64,000 nt of DNA from Homalodisca vitripennis (GCF_021130785.1 NC_060207.1:105151001-105215000), one strand, 5' to 3'. Shown: positions 13,200 to 27,465, numbered from the stretch's first letter. The notes: a model not told the origin generated them from the letters alone. Numbers and translations are program-made.

Positions 13200-15925
13200 T
13201 AAATTCATATAACATTTAAAAATAATCGTATATAATAAGTTTTGCGTTATAGATGTTTTGCTACTTTTGTGACCTACAGTTCTTGGAAGGAATGATTCTT
13301 TGAGGCATTTTAGTGTTCATGTCTAGTTTACCTAAAGCCACTATACAAATCCCATATCACAATGACAAGGAAGCTAACCAGTTTTGATTACATTAAATAC
13401 TTAAACCTTTCATAGCTTTATTTATTAAAGTGGTTTCTATAGTTTTGTTTTGGTAGTATTTCCAACAAAACTACTTAAAACAAAGTATTTCTAATGAATT
13501 GTAGGATTTTGATTAATGATTGGTGCAGTCTGGAGACAAATTTTGATATAAACTTTTTGTTTGCTATCTCCATTACACTACTGATGAAGCACATATTAAT
13601 ATTTTGTAACATGTATATGTAAACAGATGTTTAAGCCAATTTGTCCAACTTGTGTTAAAGGTATGACAGCTGTTTAGTGTGGGTTAAATTTGGATATATT
13701 CAGATTTCTAAAAATATTTTACAAAAAGAATGATTCGAATTAATCCCACCGTTCTCGAGATTAGAGCTTAAAAACACAATTTGCGATTAATTTTTATTTA
13801 TAAGATTAACGGATAACAAATTAAAGGCAAGTTTGTCGTCTAGATGGCAGTTAATTAATTGTGCTGACAGCCAAACAGTAATTGGCGCGTTACTGTGGTT
13901 TCTTGAGCACTTCCCTCAATAACACGAGTTGGATAAACAACGGTCTCCATGCCAACCCTCTTTATTATTCCTAATTACTTCAATATTCCCTTGTACATTT
14001 CTTTAAAACTACTCTTTAGCGTTTGTGTGACACAAAACCTTTAGGTCTTGTCTGGAAAGGTAATACTTGTAAGGGATAAAATACATTTGATAAATTATAT
14101 GGAAAATGATGTCTGCATTTCACATACATAACAAATGATTGAAAAATATAATTAAAAACTGAAATATAATTTCAACTCTTAATTTCTACAATTTATTAAT
14201 TAGGAAACTTACATTATGTGGATAAATAATATCTATATATTAGTGATCGGGTAATATTGGTTCTTCTTGTTCTATATTACAAGGTGTTCTTAAAATAGAA
14301 TGTCTTTTGTGCATCTTCCGAAGTGAATAGATATTTATGATTAGAAGATCGATATTTTAGCTGTTTATAGTGAGAACTCTTGTAGCAGATACCATGTGCA
14401 GAATTGAAGTATAATGTACTGTATGCTTCAGTCAATGAGCAGACAACACTATTGCAGTCTATCGGGCTGGGACAGTAATCACCCTCAAGTCTACGTTTGC
14501 TGACAATCTTTGGCACCAAGGAGCACACATCGTCACTCAACACACAACCCACAACCGTCTCTCTTCAACTGACATAGACCTATGGATTATTCCAATATCT
14601 ACGCAGTGTAAGATTCTACCAGAAACATAAACTATTCAGTTAATGAAATGTTTTAAAACTATGTTATGGCAGTGATGTGCAGAAAATCAATAGTCTTTAG
14701 ACGCTTGTTTAGAATACCTTAACATTTACTTCCCTTACTCTTCGTATGGTTCGTATTTTTTACAGTAAATTTCATCTTTACATTGTATTTTCAATCACAG
14801 ATTAAGATTATTTTCTTAAATCGGAGGAGGCAGACATTCGTTACTTAAGTGATTGTTTCATCTCTAATGATAATCTTTGTTAATAGTTGTTATATTTTAT
14901 GTGTATACAAAATACAAATAGATACCAGAGATACAATTAACTTTACTTGAGCGGTATTATGCTTTGTAAATTACAACTAACTGTAAGGAAATTATAGTTT
15001 GCATAAAAAGCCATTTGAATGATTAATAGTAGTTATAAAAACCAAAATTACTGTTGAAAAGTGTAGTAACCAATTTCGAAAGATAGAACATGCACTTCTA
15101 TATAGTTAAAAGAAATTTGCATTAGCAAGTTCATACATACTTAGAAGTTTCCTATGGAACACAGAATATTTATAATGATACTTCACATCATCTACAATTC
15201 TACTTCTTCAGTTACCTTTGCCTTTAGAACTAATTCGAGAAAATTCTGTTACGTTTGCAAAAGTCACAAAACTTGTGATTTATCCCTTATTTATTTGTTT
15301 ATCAACGGACAACCATTTTTTATAAGAATAATACAAATTAATTAATTCCAGACAGTGTGTCCTTTTTGAGCCATTCCTTTTGATATGAATGTCAAACTGA
15401 GCGTTTAATGGCTCAAGGATATCAAAAATCATTGGTAAAGCCTACTGATTAAAGTAATAATAAAATAACTAGATAGGTGTAACAATTAGATTAAATACTT
15501 CAGTTTACCTTGTATTATTAGTCATGTATATTTTTCTAATACTTATAATTAATCAAATAAATATTTATTGAATTGTTTTAAAAAAGCTTAGTTAACAACT
15601 TAAGTACAATATTTTTATAACTACATAAATATATTTTATATGAATTGTACCGATTTTTTATTTTGTTTGTGTATTGTACACAAACCCCGGTGCTCGTTAT
15701 AGGATATGAATACTTTTCCAAACTTCTTAGTGTAGATCCTAGTCGGAATGATAACCTAATTGACATTCTTATTAATCTTTTACTAAAAAAATTTGTAGCT
15801 GATCTATCTTTTTCCAATAGTAAAACTGATATTTTTCGTATCATAAATTAGCCCTTTCGTGTCAGACTGCTATTTTAATGTATTGCAAAGTAAACTTGTT
15901 CGTAGTAAATAAAATTACTTGTGAT
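13200..15925. other. AT-rich DNA without recognisable gene
   Basis: A patch of more even composition near 14390-14580 is open on the minus strand, but only from a GTG codon, and I see no family motif or persuasive splice context. The rest is AT-rich. Confidence 0.45.
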
Positions 15926-15929
15926 GACT

Positions 15930-16165
15930 TTTAATTTGCCAGATATCAAAGAATAAACTTGTTGCGGTGTCCATTTGACGAGACAACGCTGTAGTAAATG
16001 TAAGTTGTCTCGATAAATGACTAATCCCGACGCAATTTTGTTTTAGGTGAGTTCAGCTTTGTTCTTCCTCTCATGTATATTATAGTCTTTACTTCACTTT
16101 GGGTTCGATATTTTTGATAATAAATGTTCGAGCTCTGGTGTTTGTGAGCCTCGAAGTTAATGTTG
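15930..16165 (+). repeat. Fragment of an LTR-like dispersed repeat
   Basis: This matches the reverse complement of 38575-38880. Shared elements in order are TTTGCCAGAT, a GACGAGACnACG segment, AAGTTGTCTCGAT, CGCnATTTTGTTTTA, and later TTTGTGAG. The GAGACAAC/GTTGTCTC pair makes an imperfect inverted repeat inside it. It covers only the inner part of the longer copy. Confidence 0.55.
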
Positions 16166-16169
16166 GGAG

Positions 16170-17685
16170 TATTTTCATAGTTTGTCTGTCAACGTCTACA
16201 TTTAACAAAAGCCAATTTTACTGTTTTAACATTCTGAAAAATGTTGGAGCTACTGGACCAACCCCTAGACACCATTTATTTGCGTCTTTATTCTATTTTT
16301 CCAGCAATTTAGCAAAGTTCTATTGTTTATTTAAGTTCAAGAATTAGTGGGTTTAAGTTTTATGCCTCGGCTAAACTTGCATGTAAACTTTTCAAATTCA
16401 TTTATTTATTACTACGACCTCAGTCATCTCCACCCCGTGTATTTCGTCCATTCGGTACAAAAAATAATAATGGATATATGGATAGACACATGTGTACAAT
16501 AATTATTACAAATAAAGACAAATGTTTTTTTTTCAGTCGTAAATAAACTGCCTCTAAGCTAGTATAAGTAATAAGAGAATTTGTAATTAATTTTCTAGTG
16601 TCAAATATATTGCACAAAATCAGTACAAAGTTGCCACTAAATTCGTTATTGACGTTCTAGCGCTAGCATTACAACGTTGTGACAAGTTCGCATCGGTTTA
16701 TCCAAAGTTTATTGCACTGTAGACTGAAAATCAAAAATATTTTCTCTTAAGAAATACGAGTAAATTAATTGTCAGCCGCTCTAGTTTTAGTATCGTCTCT
16801 GAATGTCGAAATGGGAGTAATTATATAAAATTTTATATAAAATGGGTAAAAAATATGAAACTATAACTTTTTCTTGATCGTATTTTTCCTAGCTTGAAGC
16901 ATAAAAAATCCAACCCTCAGACATCAATATAAAGACAGTGAAAGCTTATACTTTAGCCAAATATTAAGCTTGTATACGTGTTCTTGGATTTACGTTTGTT
17001 ATTGACGATGGATGATTTGAAAGCATGAGTGATTGTTTTATAATTTGCCATCTTTACTTTTTGTATATGTAGGGTGATCTAAGATTTGACCAATACGAAG
17101 AATTGACATATGATTAACATTTGTAGTATTAAATTAATTATAATTCATGTAAAAGCAAAAACGGCACAATAAAACAATAATTAACTGAATAACGTACAGT
17201 TTAACTTTTATGGAGTAGCCTACTTAATAATGATCTAAAATAAATTATTTAAATCAATTAAATTTCCTTATACAGGCTTATGTTTTTTTTAATAGGGTTT
17301 TCCATTTCATAATATTAGTTTGTTCACAAATTTTAGTAATTTTAAGAATGGAGGCACCTAAACATCATAGTGCAAGGCAACGAATATGAACATACATAGG
17401 CCACCTTAAACTTATATTCAAACATACACAGGCAGATAAATAAATGGAAAACCAAGCAACATAAGATTATACGTTATAATTGACCTTTATTTCCGGAACG
17501 TTGAAGTTTGACTCAAAAGCTATCAGGTTGTGCTTGTTGAGTAGGTTTTTGACACCCTGTCTAAAGTTGAGCCAATTACATTAGATTAAAGCATGAAGGC
17601 CACTTTAACCGTGTTAGTACAGCAGTAGCTTGCGTGGCATTTCGTAAAATTATACTACCTTTTTCGCGTATATACTTAAAACATA
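16170..17685. other. AT-rich DNA without recognisable gene
   Basis: No gene, TE terminus or array was recognised. Confidence 0.45.
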
Positions 17686-17689
17686 TACG

Positions 17690-18545
17690 CGACGTTCAGA
17701 ACCGATTTGTTTTGAAAATATAGAGACTTGACAGAGTCAACTGAATTTTTTGAATTTGCACTGAAACTGAGAGTTGTGTCATCGGCGTAATGCACGACTT
17801 TTCCCTGTAGTAGTGATGACTCAATGCCATTGACATATATATGAGAAACAGAATTGGAATGAAAATTGATCCCTGGAGACCCCGTAGCTCAACTGGATTG
17901 GATGTGAAAGCTGAATTGGACAACAAGAGTTCTATCGCTTTAAAATTATCCACATGTACTGTGATTCCATTTTTTTGATCAGAGTTTTGTGGTCATCACA
18001 GTCGAAGACCTTTGATAAGTAGAGAAATGCATTTAGGGAGTCAACCAGACTCACAATAGCGTTTATTTATCCGATACTGCAGCATTCTAGTCAAAAATAT
18101 ATTTTCAAAAGCTTTGCTCAAAACTAGCAAACTGATAAGGGCCTGTTGTTGTTTGTGGAACTGGGATCTTACTTATTGAAAATTGGACTCACTTTCGCGG
18201 TTTTCAGGAGTGAGGACAAAACTCATTGTTGTAAAGACAAATTAATGAGTTGGGTTACATACCTCAAAACACTCTTAGAGCATTTTTTTATAAAATTCAT
18301 TGACATCAAGTTGAGATAATTTAAGATTTAAGTGGGAGTTGCTGTGTAATTCAATCGAGCACTTCTTCAGTGACAGGTCCCAGTCACAAAGAGGATACTG
18401 GACTCTTGTCTTCGCGTACAATATACTTGAAGGCTAATGGCCAAGGATATAGCCTACAGCCACAGACGCGAAAAATCTGTTGAGCTCATTTACCGCCTGC
18501 TTTTCATCACCCACAAGTTTGTCCCCGATTTGTATTTAAAAATCG
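17690..18545 (-). pseudogene. Non-LTR (LINE) reverse transcriptase, decayed fragment
   Basis: The minus strand encodes pieces of a LINE reverse transcriptase. In order from the N-terminal side they are an AVNELNRFF segment near 18480-18510, a weak LSKAF (18090-18130 region; the A motif normally carries an Asp that is not clear here), LQGSIFIPILFLIY near 17840-17890 (normally PQGS-LGPxLFxxYxND), and YADDTTLSF near 17765-17790. YADD contains the catalytic aspartates. Several stops and frame changes separate the pieces, and the endonuclease domain and poly(A) end are missing, so it is a dead fragment. The composition suggests a Jockey/CR1-type clade, but I cannot assign it firmly. No intact neighbour is related to it. 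Confidence 0.85.
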
Positions 18546-18549
18546 TTTA

Positions 18550-20565
18550 AATATTCCATATGTGTACATTTACTTCTTTACTTAATTATTTGTTTAAGAG
18601 ATTATTCCAACGTACGCTTAGATTACCTAAATTCCGAAACACATCTGTAAAGTATAATGTTTAAAATGGTTTTATTTTCTTGTATATTTATATTTTTTTA
18701 ATTATTACGCATACACACGCCGAGAGCATGAAACGTCATAACAGCTGATGCTTCTCAACTGATAAGAATGAGTAAGCATATGATCTTGTTAAAAGTTATA
18801 TTAAAGTAATTCAATAGAGTGAGTTTATATCTTACAAGCTATTTTTAAATGCTTTTTATATGTTTTGTGCAAATGGGAAAGACGCAAATTGACCTATTTA
18901 TTTTCAGTTTTAAAAATAACAAAATTGTGTATCATATAAAGAAAAATCTATTTAAAGGCTATTCAAGGGACTAATAGCTTTAAAAAATCCTTTAATATTT
19001 ACCGATCTTGTGTATCAAATTTCAAATAGATCACGACATATGACAGTTTTAAGATTTTTGGGGAGATTTATACGGTTTTGTTATTTGAGTTGTTTTGAAA
19101 GTTTTAAGAAAATTCGCTTGTTTTTTTAAGTTTTAGATTGTTCCGATAATATTTTTGTTTTTCTACAAATATTAAGACATAGGTGATTTCAAATAATTTA
19201 AGTCGTTAAATCATCCATTAAGTGGATATGTTTAGTATTTTCTATATTTGTACAAAATTTTATCAAAATCACTTAAGAAGTTTTTGAAATTCAGAAGAAG
19301 AACTATTTCATATAAATTATCATTAATGGTGTTTTTAGGAAATTTTAAACTATAGAAAGATTTTATTTTTTGCATTTTGATATCTTAACTTTTAATACAC
19401 ATACAATATACTTTTTAGCAGTATTGATGCGGATTGTAAACTTTTCGTTTTCAAACTTCTAAAATGTTCCTCATTCTATCAAATACAAAAAACTATAGTA
19501 TATAAACTTATTTCCCCGTTTTAAAAGCCAACAGACTTATACTTTTCATATAAATTTTAATTATGTTCATTATAATTCAGTTCTTATTTTATTTATTTTC
19601 TTTCATACTTTTTAAAACTTCTGAATTATAATCTTTATTGATAGAAAAATCTCTTTGTGATCCGCAATAATCTATGTAATCTTTAACATAATGTCGTAAA
19701 TAGCAGTACGATAAAATGGAATTATTTTCAATTAAATACATACATTGATAAACTTAATTCTATAATGACTCTTTGCATCTATGAAAAAAATAATTTACTA
19801 TATAAATGGATAAAGTAGTAACTATCATCAACTTTTGGACACTTTCTAGTAGAGGAGAAATAATTATTAGTTTTAAAATAAAACTTCAAATGTCGCTTAA
19901 TACAAGTAAGTGTTTTACAGTCTACACAGAAAATGACCAAGACTTTTTTAAAATAAAAAGATAATCTGGGGGAGCCATTGAGTAGCTGAAGTGATTAAAA
20001 GTTCAAACAAAACAAACTTTACTGCTGCGAAATTGTAAGATCTCCGTAGGCTTATAAGTTGATACTCTCTCTTTTGTTTGTAGCAGCGATTGCCTTACAG
20101 TTTTATTCTTTCTCTGAAAGTTTTATCGCCTACATTTTCGAGTTAAACACAATACTTTTTGCTTATTTTGTTATGCATTGGTTCCGTTATCTATATTTAT
20201 TTGTAACGTAATTTTGTCATTACATAAACAATGCAATTTTTCTGAAACAAATATGTGAACTAATCGTCATTTTTTATCAACAGCTATTGGCTATAATATT
20301 AGCTTGACACTGACTCGCCGGTACTAGTCAAACTGAAGAGACGTGAGGAGTATTGACTCTGTATATAAAATTATTTAAAACACTACTATAACAATGAAAA
20401 TCTTTACTTAACCATCTTCTCTTCAGTTTTTTCCCGCTAATGTGGGCACATTTTAATTATTTAGTAAAACAAGTAGATTTTCTAAAAACTAATAGGGAGT
20501 TTGTCCTAAGAGAGAAATAATTTGTTAATTGCGTTAGTCTTGGTAGATATCGAAATGAGAAGATA
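18550..20565. other. AT-rich DNA without recognisable gene
   Basis: Strongly AT-rich from about 18840 to 19900, with stops in all frames. No TE landmark was recognised. Confidence 0.45.
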
Positions 20566-20569
20566 TCAG

Positions 20570-20775
20570 CGGGTAAGGGGTTATCTCTGAATAAACGAGT
20601 TAGGCAACGTCGAGGGTGACTGCTGCTTGGATGGATGACTGTTGTCCGATCCTGTCCTTACAAGCAGTCTACCTGCCCGGCCATTAGTAATTCGGAAGTC
20701 ATCTTTAATCCCCCATTGGTCCCCAGGTTTATTATTTAGAGAGTGGCTATTAGCCATTCGCTTGGTAAAAAAACT
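20570..20775 (+). mobile_element. 5S rRNA-derived SINE candidate
   Basis: The segment at about 20598-20650 (GTTAGGCAACGTCGAGGG, then CTGCTTGGATGGATGACTG) lines up with the internal promoter of animal 5S rRNA, roughly TTAAGCAGCGTCGGG followed by TACTTAGATGGGGGACCG. After it comes an unrelated GC-rich body (CCTGCCCGGCCATTAG, TTCGGAAGTCATC). A 5S-like head with an unrelated body is the organisation of SINE3-type elements transcribed by RNA polymerase III. No A-rich tail or target-site duplication is evident. The similarity is from memory of 5S sequence and was not computed. Confidence 0.55.
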
Positions 20776-20799
20776 CATTTTTTATTTTGTTTTAGTCTT

Positions 20800-23480
20800 A
20801 AAATTGCTATTTTCCTTGACAAATTGTATAATTTAAAACTTGACAAAATATATTAAGACAAAACTTTAAACCATACTTTGTAATAAGAAATCAAGTTTAA
20901 CGCAATACGCTTTAAATATAAAACTCTTGAAATATTTTGAACTACAATCGTCCCACATATAATTGGCTGAAGTTTTTTTACACATATCAATTTGCTCTTC
21001 GATAACATCTAACGCTAATTTATAACATTCATAATCAAAAATTTGAATTTGAAAATTTAAATGTTTAGAATAATGTAAAAAATATTACAAATCTATATTT
21101 TTATAAAACTATACAATTCGTGAAAAATAAAAAAATCTATTAAAAATGTATATTTCATAAACTGGTTAAAATAGTTATGACTTTATTTTTTGTACTTTAC
21201 TTGATTCACTGCAATTCAATTATTTGGCTATTGACTTCGTAATGACATGATTTTCAATATATTCATGCCGAATTTTTACATAATATGTACATCATATTAT
21301 GATGCTCTGTGTTATATTAGGATAACGGTGAGCCTAGGAAGCTGAGTCTAAAGTGGTGTTGATGGCAACAAGCGTACAGTTACGTGGGTTTTCTATTATA
21401 GACCACTTAACATCACGTGGTGGTTCTCGATAACGCCCCTACCTGGGTCATGCGTTGATGTACAATGGGGTCAGGTACAATAATGCGCATATATATCAAC
21501 CATAAACAATATAACTGACTTATCACCCACTTTACCGATCACGAATCTCACAATCTACTGAACCTGATACCTTATAGATGCACACCAAATAGCTTTTGCT
21601 AAAGCAGGTTCGTTCTTTTTAGACTTTAAAAAAAATTACAAATGGCCTAATAATTCAGGCGTCGTCTAAAAATGTCAATAAAAGCTGTTAACCTTTGATC
21701 TCCCCGTCACACCGCCCGGGAATAGTTTGGATGACGAAATACAAGTATAATTGGCCTAAAACTACTGGCGGTACCAGTTCCGACTCTGCTACAGCTTTTA
21801 TGTGTGTGAAAGAGGCAATATGTTAAACGTGCTGTAGCACATCTCTCCTGAAATAAATGCCATGAAATTGTACATGGATCTACGTAGCGGCTCATAAAGA
21901 AGTACTTAGTTCTCTCACTTCACCGCTCTTAAGGTGAACGTGAAGTTACAACTTGTGTCATACAGTGGAGACTGACACGAGAATGAAACTATTGCTATAT
22001 ATTTGTGTTTATGGCCGTTCAATATATTTGCTTATTTTATAATTAAGTATTATTAAAATTATAATAAATACATTTATTTCGTTTCAACTTTGTATTGAAT
22101 TATACCAGATATGGATATTACCTATTGCGTTTTGTACTATAAATACTTTCTGGATATATTCGTGAGGACTTCCAAAAATATGTTGCTTTGTTTATAGTTG
22201 AAGAACTTATAACGAGTTTTTACCTTATTGTTTTATTTCCGCAGTTACTTAAATAAGTTATATGATACTTATTCTAATATTGGTATAATATCTTCACTTC
22301 CATTATGTAATTGGCTAATGGATACCATGCTTGTACACTTAAACTCATGTCTTAAGTGCTTTGGTCACAACGACTAGGTCATTTAATAAATTGTTTATGC
22401 AGGTTACCATTTTATGTTAAAAGATTAATTTACTACAAACAGTAAATTGTCTATTTTTTGTATTCAAAATATTCAAGTCATTATTACTGCTTTAAAATCA
22501 CCATTAAATTTATTATATCGAATATTAAATTCTAATATTTTCTATTTAGTACCAAACTAATTAATGCGAATTGTAAAAACTTATTCGCTAGGAACATAAA
22601 AAATATAAGAAGTTTAAATATGGTAGTATTGTTGCTAATTGGGCCTTTTTAATTCATTTGCAATAGAACAATACAACTCTTGCACATAATAGCCTAGTTT
22701 TACATTAACTTCGATGTATATAGATCTATTATAGAACAACACACTTTAAAATTAAGTGTCAACGTATCATTTAAGTTGTTAAATATTTAACTAAATTTGT
22801 AAATGTTTATTTTTATTTTGTAGAATTTATATTATTGGCAGACTTTAAACACCAATATTCTAAATATTTGACAGAAGGTTTTAAGTACACAATTTATTTT
22901 GTGAGTGCAGTCATATTTCTATGATAGTAACCTACAATTTTGTTTTCTCTATGCCATGCGCAATCAATATAACAAATTCACATAGTATCGATCGAGTAGT
23001 GTTCAATGTTTAATTAATTTTTTGATTAAGCTACATAAGAAATATTATATTTTTAGCAATAACATGGAAAATACCAAAATATTAAATATTTTAGTATATG
23101 AGACTTAAACTAATAAAATTATACATTTTCCATCCTAGTTTTCGTTCAACCTATTACGTAATAAAAAACGTTATATGCAAGTATTTAAACAAGTACTATA
23201 TATAATATTTAATAGCATACATAATTGTAAATTATAATAACGACAAATACTGCAAAGTCGCACTAATACGAAAATGCTGTGAAAAGTAATAAAATCGTTA
23301 CCTTTTACCTAATACAGGATTGCAGCGCAAGCAATTCTACTAATCAGCTTTATCAGTGCGACCTACTACTAGGAATACCTCTGTCATTGCACTTTGTCTC
23401 CGACCTATTCTTTGATGCATTTTAAGATTTAAAAAAATTGTTTCTTTTATTGCAGAATGTAATGCAGGCCTATCGATAAA
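20800..23480. other. Mostly AT-rich DNA with one balanced-composition patch
   Basis: 21330-21960 is more GC-balanced than its flanks and could be regulatory or an unrecognised repeat, but every frame has stops at short intervals. The remainder is AT-rich and featureless. Confidence 0.4.
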
Positions 23481-23481
23481 C

Positions 23482-23563
23482 TCAGTAGGAACCCACCAGT
23501 CAGTTTAGTGGGATCCTACTGAACACCAACCATAATTTGAATACTAATTTGTATTCAAATTAT
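23482..23563. repeat. Two adjacent stem-loops
   Basis: The first has 15-nt arms at 23482-23496 and 23508-23522 with one mismatch and an 11-nt loop. The second has perfect 13-bp arms at 23532-23544 (ATAATTTGAATAC) and 23551-23563 with a 6-nt loop. They may be the subterminal part of a small foldback element; no copy elsewhere in the window was seen. Confidence 0.7.
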
Positions 23564-23569
23564 CATACA

Positions 23570-26000
23570 TCTATGGTACATTTATGCTATAATAATTAAT
23601 TGTAATCTTTCAAATGGATCAACAATTCTGAGCTACCCAATCATTTTGTATAAATCCGTTATTTATGTGTTTTATTTATTTTATTTTATTTACAAAAACC
23701 TTCTAAATAGATGGCCAAATCGACAAAGTGCATTACCAGTGATCGGCAAGCTAATTGTCAAAGCAACATCACAAAATCTCAAAATAATTGTTTGGATGAG
23801 GTATAAAGACACAATGTTACTGTCTACTATTGAAAATTATGTCAATAAACATACCAATATTGGTGTCATTATGTTTTAATGTTAATGCTTGTATAGTGCC
23901 ACGTTGTTATTAAATATCAATATTGTTAAAAAGACTGACTAATTAAAAATGTTTCCTTGTGGAAAATGTTATAAAAATTACATTTAAGTGGCAATAAAAT
24001 ATATAAAACACAGTGTTCACCTTCTTGAAGAACAACAAATGGATTTTGTCCCTTTTCTCTTATAATTATAAGTATACCTATACACAGTTCATATTCTGTA
24101 ACTTATTTTAACTTAAACCGTTCAAATGGACTGAATTGATTGTGCTGAAAGAAATTATCTTTTATTGTATCCTTCCAGTCACAAGAATAATGATGAGTAT
24201 ACTCCCTAAGTCTGAAACTACGCACAAATCAATTTAGGTTAAAGAAGTTAACATTTTCAACCAATTTCATCCTCTGTGGATTGAATGAAATGAAACGAAT
24301 TAAGCCTGTTTGGACGATAGATATTTTGGTAACGGTTTACTTGTATTTGATGCCCAAAATTATAAGTATCACAAAAATTTTCCATCGTAAGTAATGGATT
24401 TCTATTTTACTGAAATAATTATAATTATTGAAAGAATACATATTTGTTAACGTAACAATAATCTTTAAACAGGTTATAGTGGTAATATTTTATATTTGGT
24501 AAATATAAGAATACTTTGCATACATATCTAATAAATTTTAACTCTTATTATTAGTGTCTGCATCATTTTATTTGAAAACTTTGGATGAAGTTTAAGGAAT
24601 ATAGCACTTATCACGGGAACTTTTATACGGGTCATACAATTTATAGAGCAAAGTTACTAACTAAGCAACTTCTAGTGAAGTCAAGCTATGAGATGTACTT
24701 GCTAAGTTTACTATCTGAGACCCTCGTTTTCGCTAACATATGCTGCATAAAAATAAATTAAATTTGGTTGTTATTATAATGCGTACAAATAAAAAGAATT
24801 AAAACTAATATAAATTCTTAGCGATACAAATTACGATTGTGAACTATTTTAATTCCCACAAGTTCTCAACAACTAAGTAAATATAGGGCAAGTTCTTATT
24901 CGTAGTGGAGTAGGAGTAAAAGTTGATAATAGCTTATTGGTTTGCAGTTCCAGAAAGTCCTTTAATTAACTTTATCTGTCCACCAAACTGCTTGAGATCT
25001 CTACGACAATCCCGCCCTGTCTCCAACAAAGTTAGTTTTTAAAGGACTTTAGGATATTGAGATATTCAATCAGTTCTGTTGATATAAAATGTATTATATT
25101 CATCGTCGAATCGGCATTGCGCACAATACTGTATTGTACCAACATATACAGTGTACCACACGCATTTTACGCGCTTATTGTTTCCCATGGAGGAATATGA
25201 ATTGACTAATGTGTGCAGGAAAATCAGAGTTCATGAAAATTGTGAATACTCTAACATTATAAAACGAAAAATATTTAGATATTTTGACTTGATTTAATTT
25301 ATATTAGAAGTCTATTTTAAAAACTTTAAAATACGTAGATGGTACAAGAAAAGCGTTGTCACACATATAAGTAGTATCTAAAGTACAACAATACAAGTGT
25401 TCATATTTTGTTCTGTCACTATTTTCTAGTGATAAATAAATAACCTTGTTCACATATGCATATACTGTATATTTATGTAATTGAGTCTATGATATTGTAC
25501 CATTCTCTCGGGCATTTTTGAGCATACCATCAAGAATTCTATTTTTTACATAATAGACACACAATAATGCCAGGAGGTATTCTCTTATTCCTAATATTAT
25601 AAATACAATTGGACCTCAAAATGTGTTGCTAAGAGCCAATCTCGAGAACGACTAGTCCAATTCGGCTAATTCCTTTTGTAAAACATTTGTTTAAACTAGA
25701 GGAAGGTTTATATCTAGAGAAAGATTGGAAAAGTTACCTAGAATTCGGAAAAAATTGTAATTTTTATGTTTAACATCCAAACTTAACTGAAATACACAGC
25801 TGTTGACAACATCAACAGATGTTCAACAGACTACCTGAAATATCTGTTTACGTTCAACTTTTATAAAATATGAAGTATACAGTGTTTGATCACAAATATA
25901 AATTAAATATTAAAAACAAAGTTAATATTTAACCTTTACTCCAGACTGAGCGAGTGAGGAATTAAAAAATAGCAAATTGTAAATACTATTTAAATAATTT
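23570..26000. other. AT-rich DNA without recognisable gene
   Basis: No coding or TE signal is recognisable here. The 77-codon frame at 23646-23879 has no convincing motif. Confidence 0.45.
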
Positions 26001-26004
26001 TACA

Positions 26005-26130
26005 AAACCAACCTTAATTAACAAAACTGTGAGTGTTTTCATAAGGCATTTCAAACTGCTGGGCTTCATTGGCATTGTGATAAGGCATTTTAACAGTGGC
26101 TTAGGATAAATGATTGAAATAAACAATAAC
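26005..26130. repeat. Dispersed repeat, copy 2 (pairs with 9475-9600)
   Basis: Same orientation and same ordered landmarks as copy 1, with a tandem-like ATAAGGCATTT occurring twice. About 26340-26660 contains AAGTAGA- and GAAGTAG-type scraps reminiscent of the Helitron family interior, too decayed to delimit. Confidence 0.45.
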
Positions 26131-26139
26131 ATGTCTCAA

Positions 26140-27465
26140 CGATCCATTCTTCCCAGACTACAGCCCGAAAAACAACAAGACTTCTATAAAGCATAAACTT
26201 AAAAATGATTGTTTTGAAATGTTTTATGAAGTTAATAAAGATTTCACTCTTATACTGAAAATAGGTAGGAGATAGGTAGGATTTTCCTCTAGACCGTAAT
26301 AGGATTTATAATCTTAATTATGGACGTATATATTATTCATATGCATAGAAGGAAAAACTGAACTATGGCACTGAATATACCTATCTTAGATCGAAAGTAG
26401 ACTACAAAATCCAGAAGTAGTAGATTATTGATCAAAGTAGAGTTATGAGGCTACATACGTATATTGTTTGTTATTAGAGCAATAATGCACAGAAAAAAAA
26501 AACAACTGGCACCGTAAATGAATTCAAAAAGCTGTACATAGACATCTTTTAACGGAAGTAGATTCAGTTCTAAGTATTTATATATTTATTTATCGTCGAG
26601 ACAACAAAGCAAGCAATACTTTGGTATTGGAAATATCTTAGACCGGAAGTGTACGGCATTGGCATTACAACCATGATTACTAAAATAATATATAACTAAT
26701 GTATGCCTACTAACCTTCCTTATATTTTATTATATTACATAATAAGCGTTTTTACTAAGTTGTATATGAACTTCAATTTTGAAAATTGCATGCAAAGCCT
26801 GTATCCAAAGTTGTAATATTTTTATTGTACAGGTTGGTAGATTCATTGATATGTTTTGAATGTTATTCATACCAATGTATAGTGCACGTTTATAGAGCAC
26901 GCTCCTTCATTTCACAGAATTCTCAATCGTTGTACTCCATAGACTTAACCCATTTTTAGTTTTAATAAATTTGAATGAATTTTATTTAGTAAGGCCGCCG
27001 TTTTAACCAAACAGATATATCGTCTGTTAGTATTAACCATTTTCAGATTAGTACATTCTTTATATTATTATATATCTAATTTCACACACTAATTAGTTAA
27101 TTATTCTTACTCGTTACTATGTACGTAAGTTGTACGGGTACTAGTGGAACAGACAGCGTTCGGTAAATGTCTATTGTACAGGGCAGTCTATTCTAGTAGA
27201 AAACCTCTTTTACCTAATTATCAAAGGCCAATAACTAGACCGTACAGGGGACCTTACAATATTGCTAAAAGGGAACCCGTTTATTTATGCTTCACCAATA
27301 TCTACCAAAATATCTAGTAAATACCAATATCTATGGAAAATTTGATTCAGACATATAAACAAAGCTGGTCTCTAAACGTATGAGAATCTTAGTCGGGATG
27401 TTTATAATGTAACGCAGTGTGTCACTTTGTTGAATAAATATACTTCATCTTACTACATTTACGCT
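26140..27465. other. AT-rich DNA with possible Helitron scraps
   Basis: Apart from the weak AAGTAGAC-like motifs near 26390-26650 nothing was recognised. Confidence 0.4.

Noticed and set aside
14277..14552. 91-codon minus-strand frame of fairly varied composition
   Set aside because: It opens only at a GTG, with no ATG start or clear splice acceptor, and no motif was recognised.
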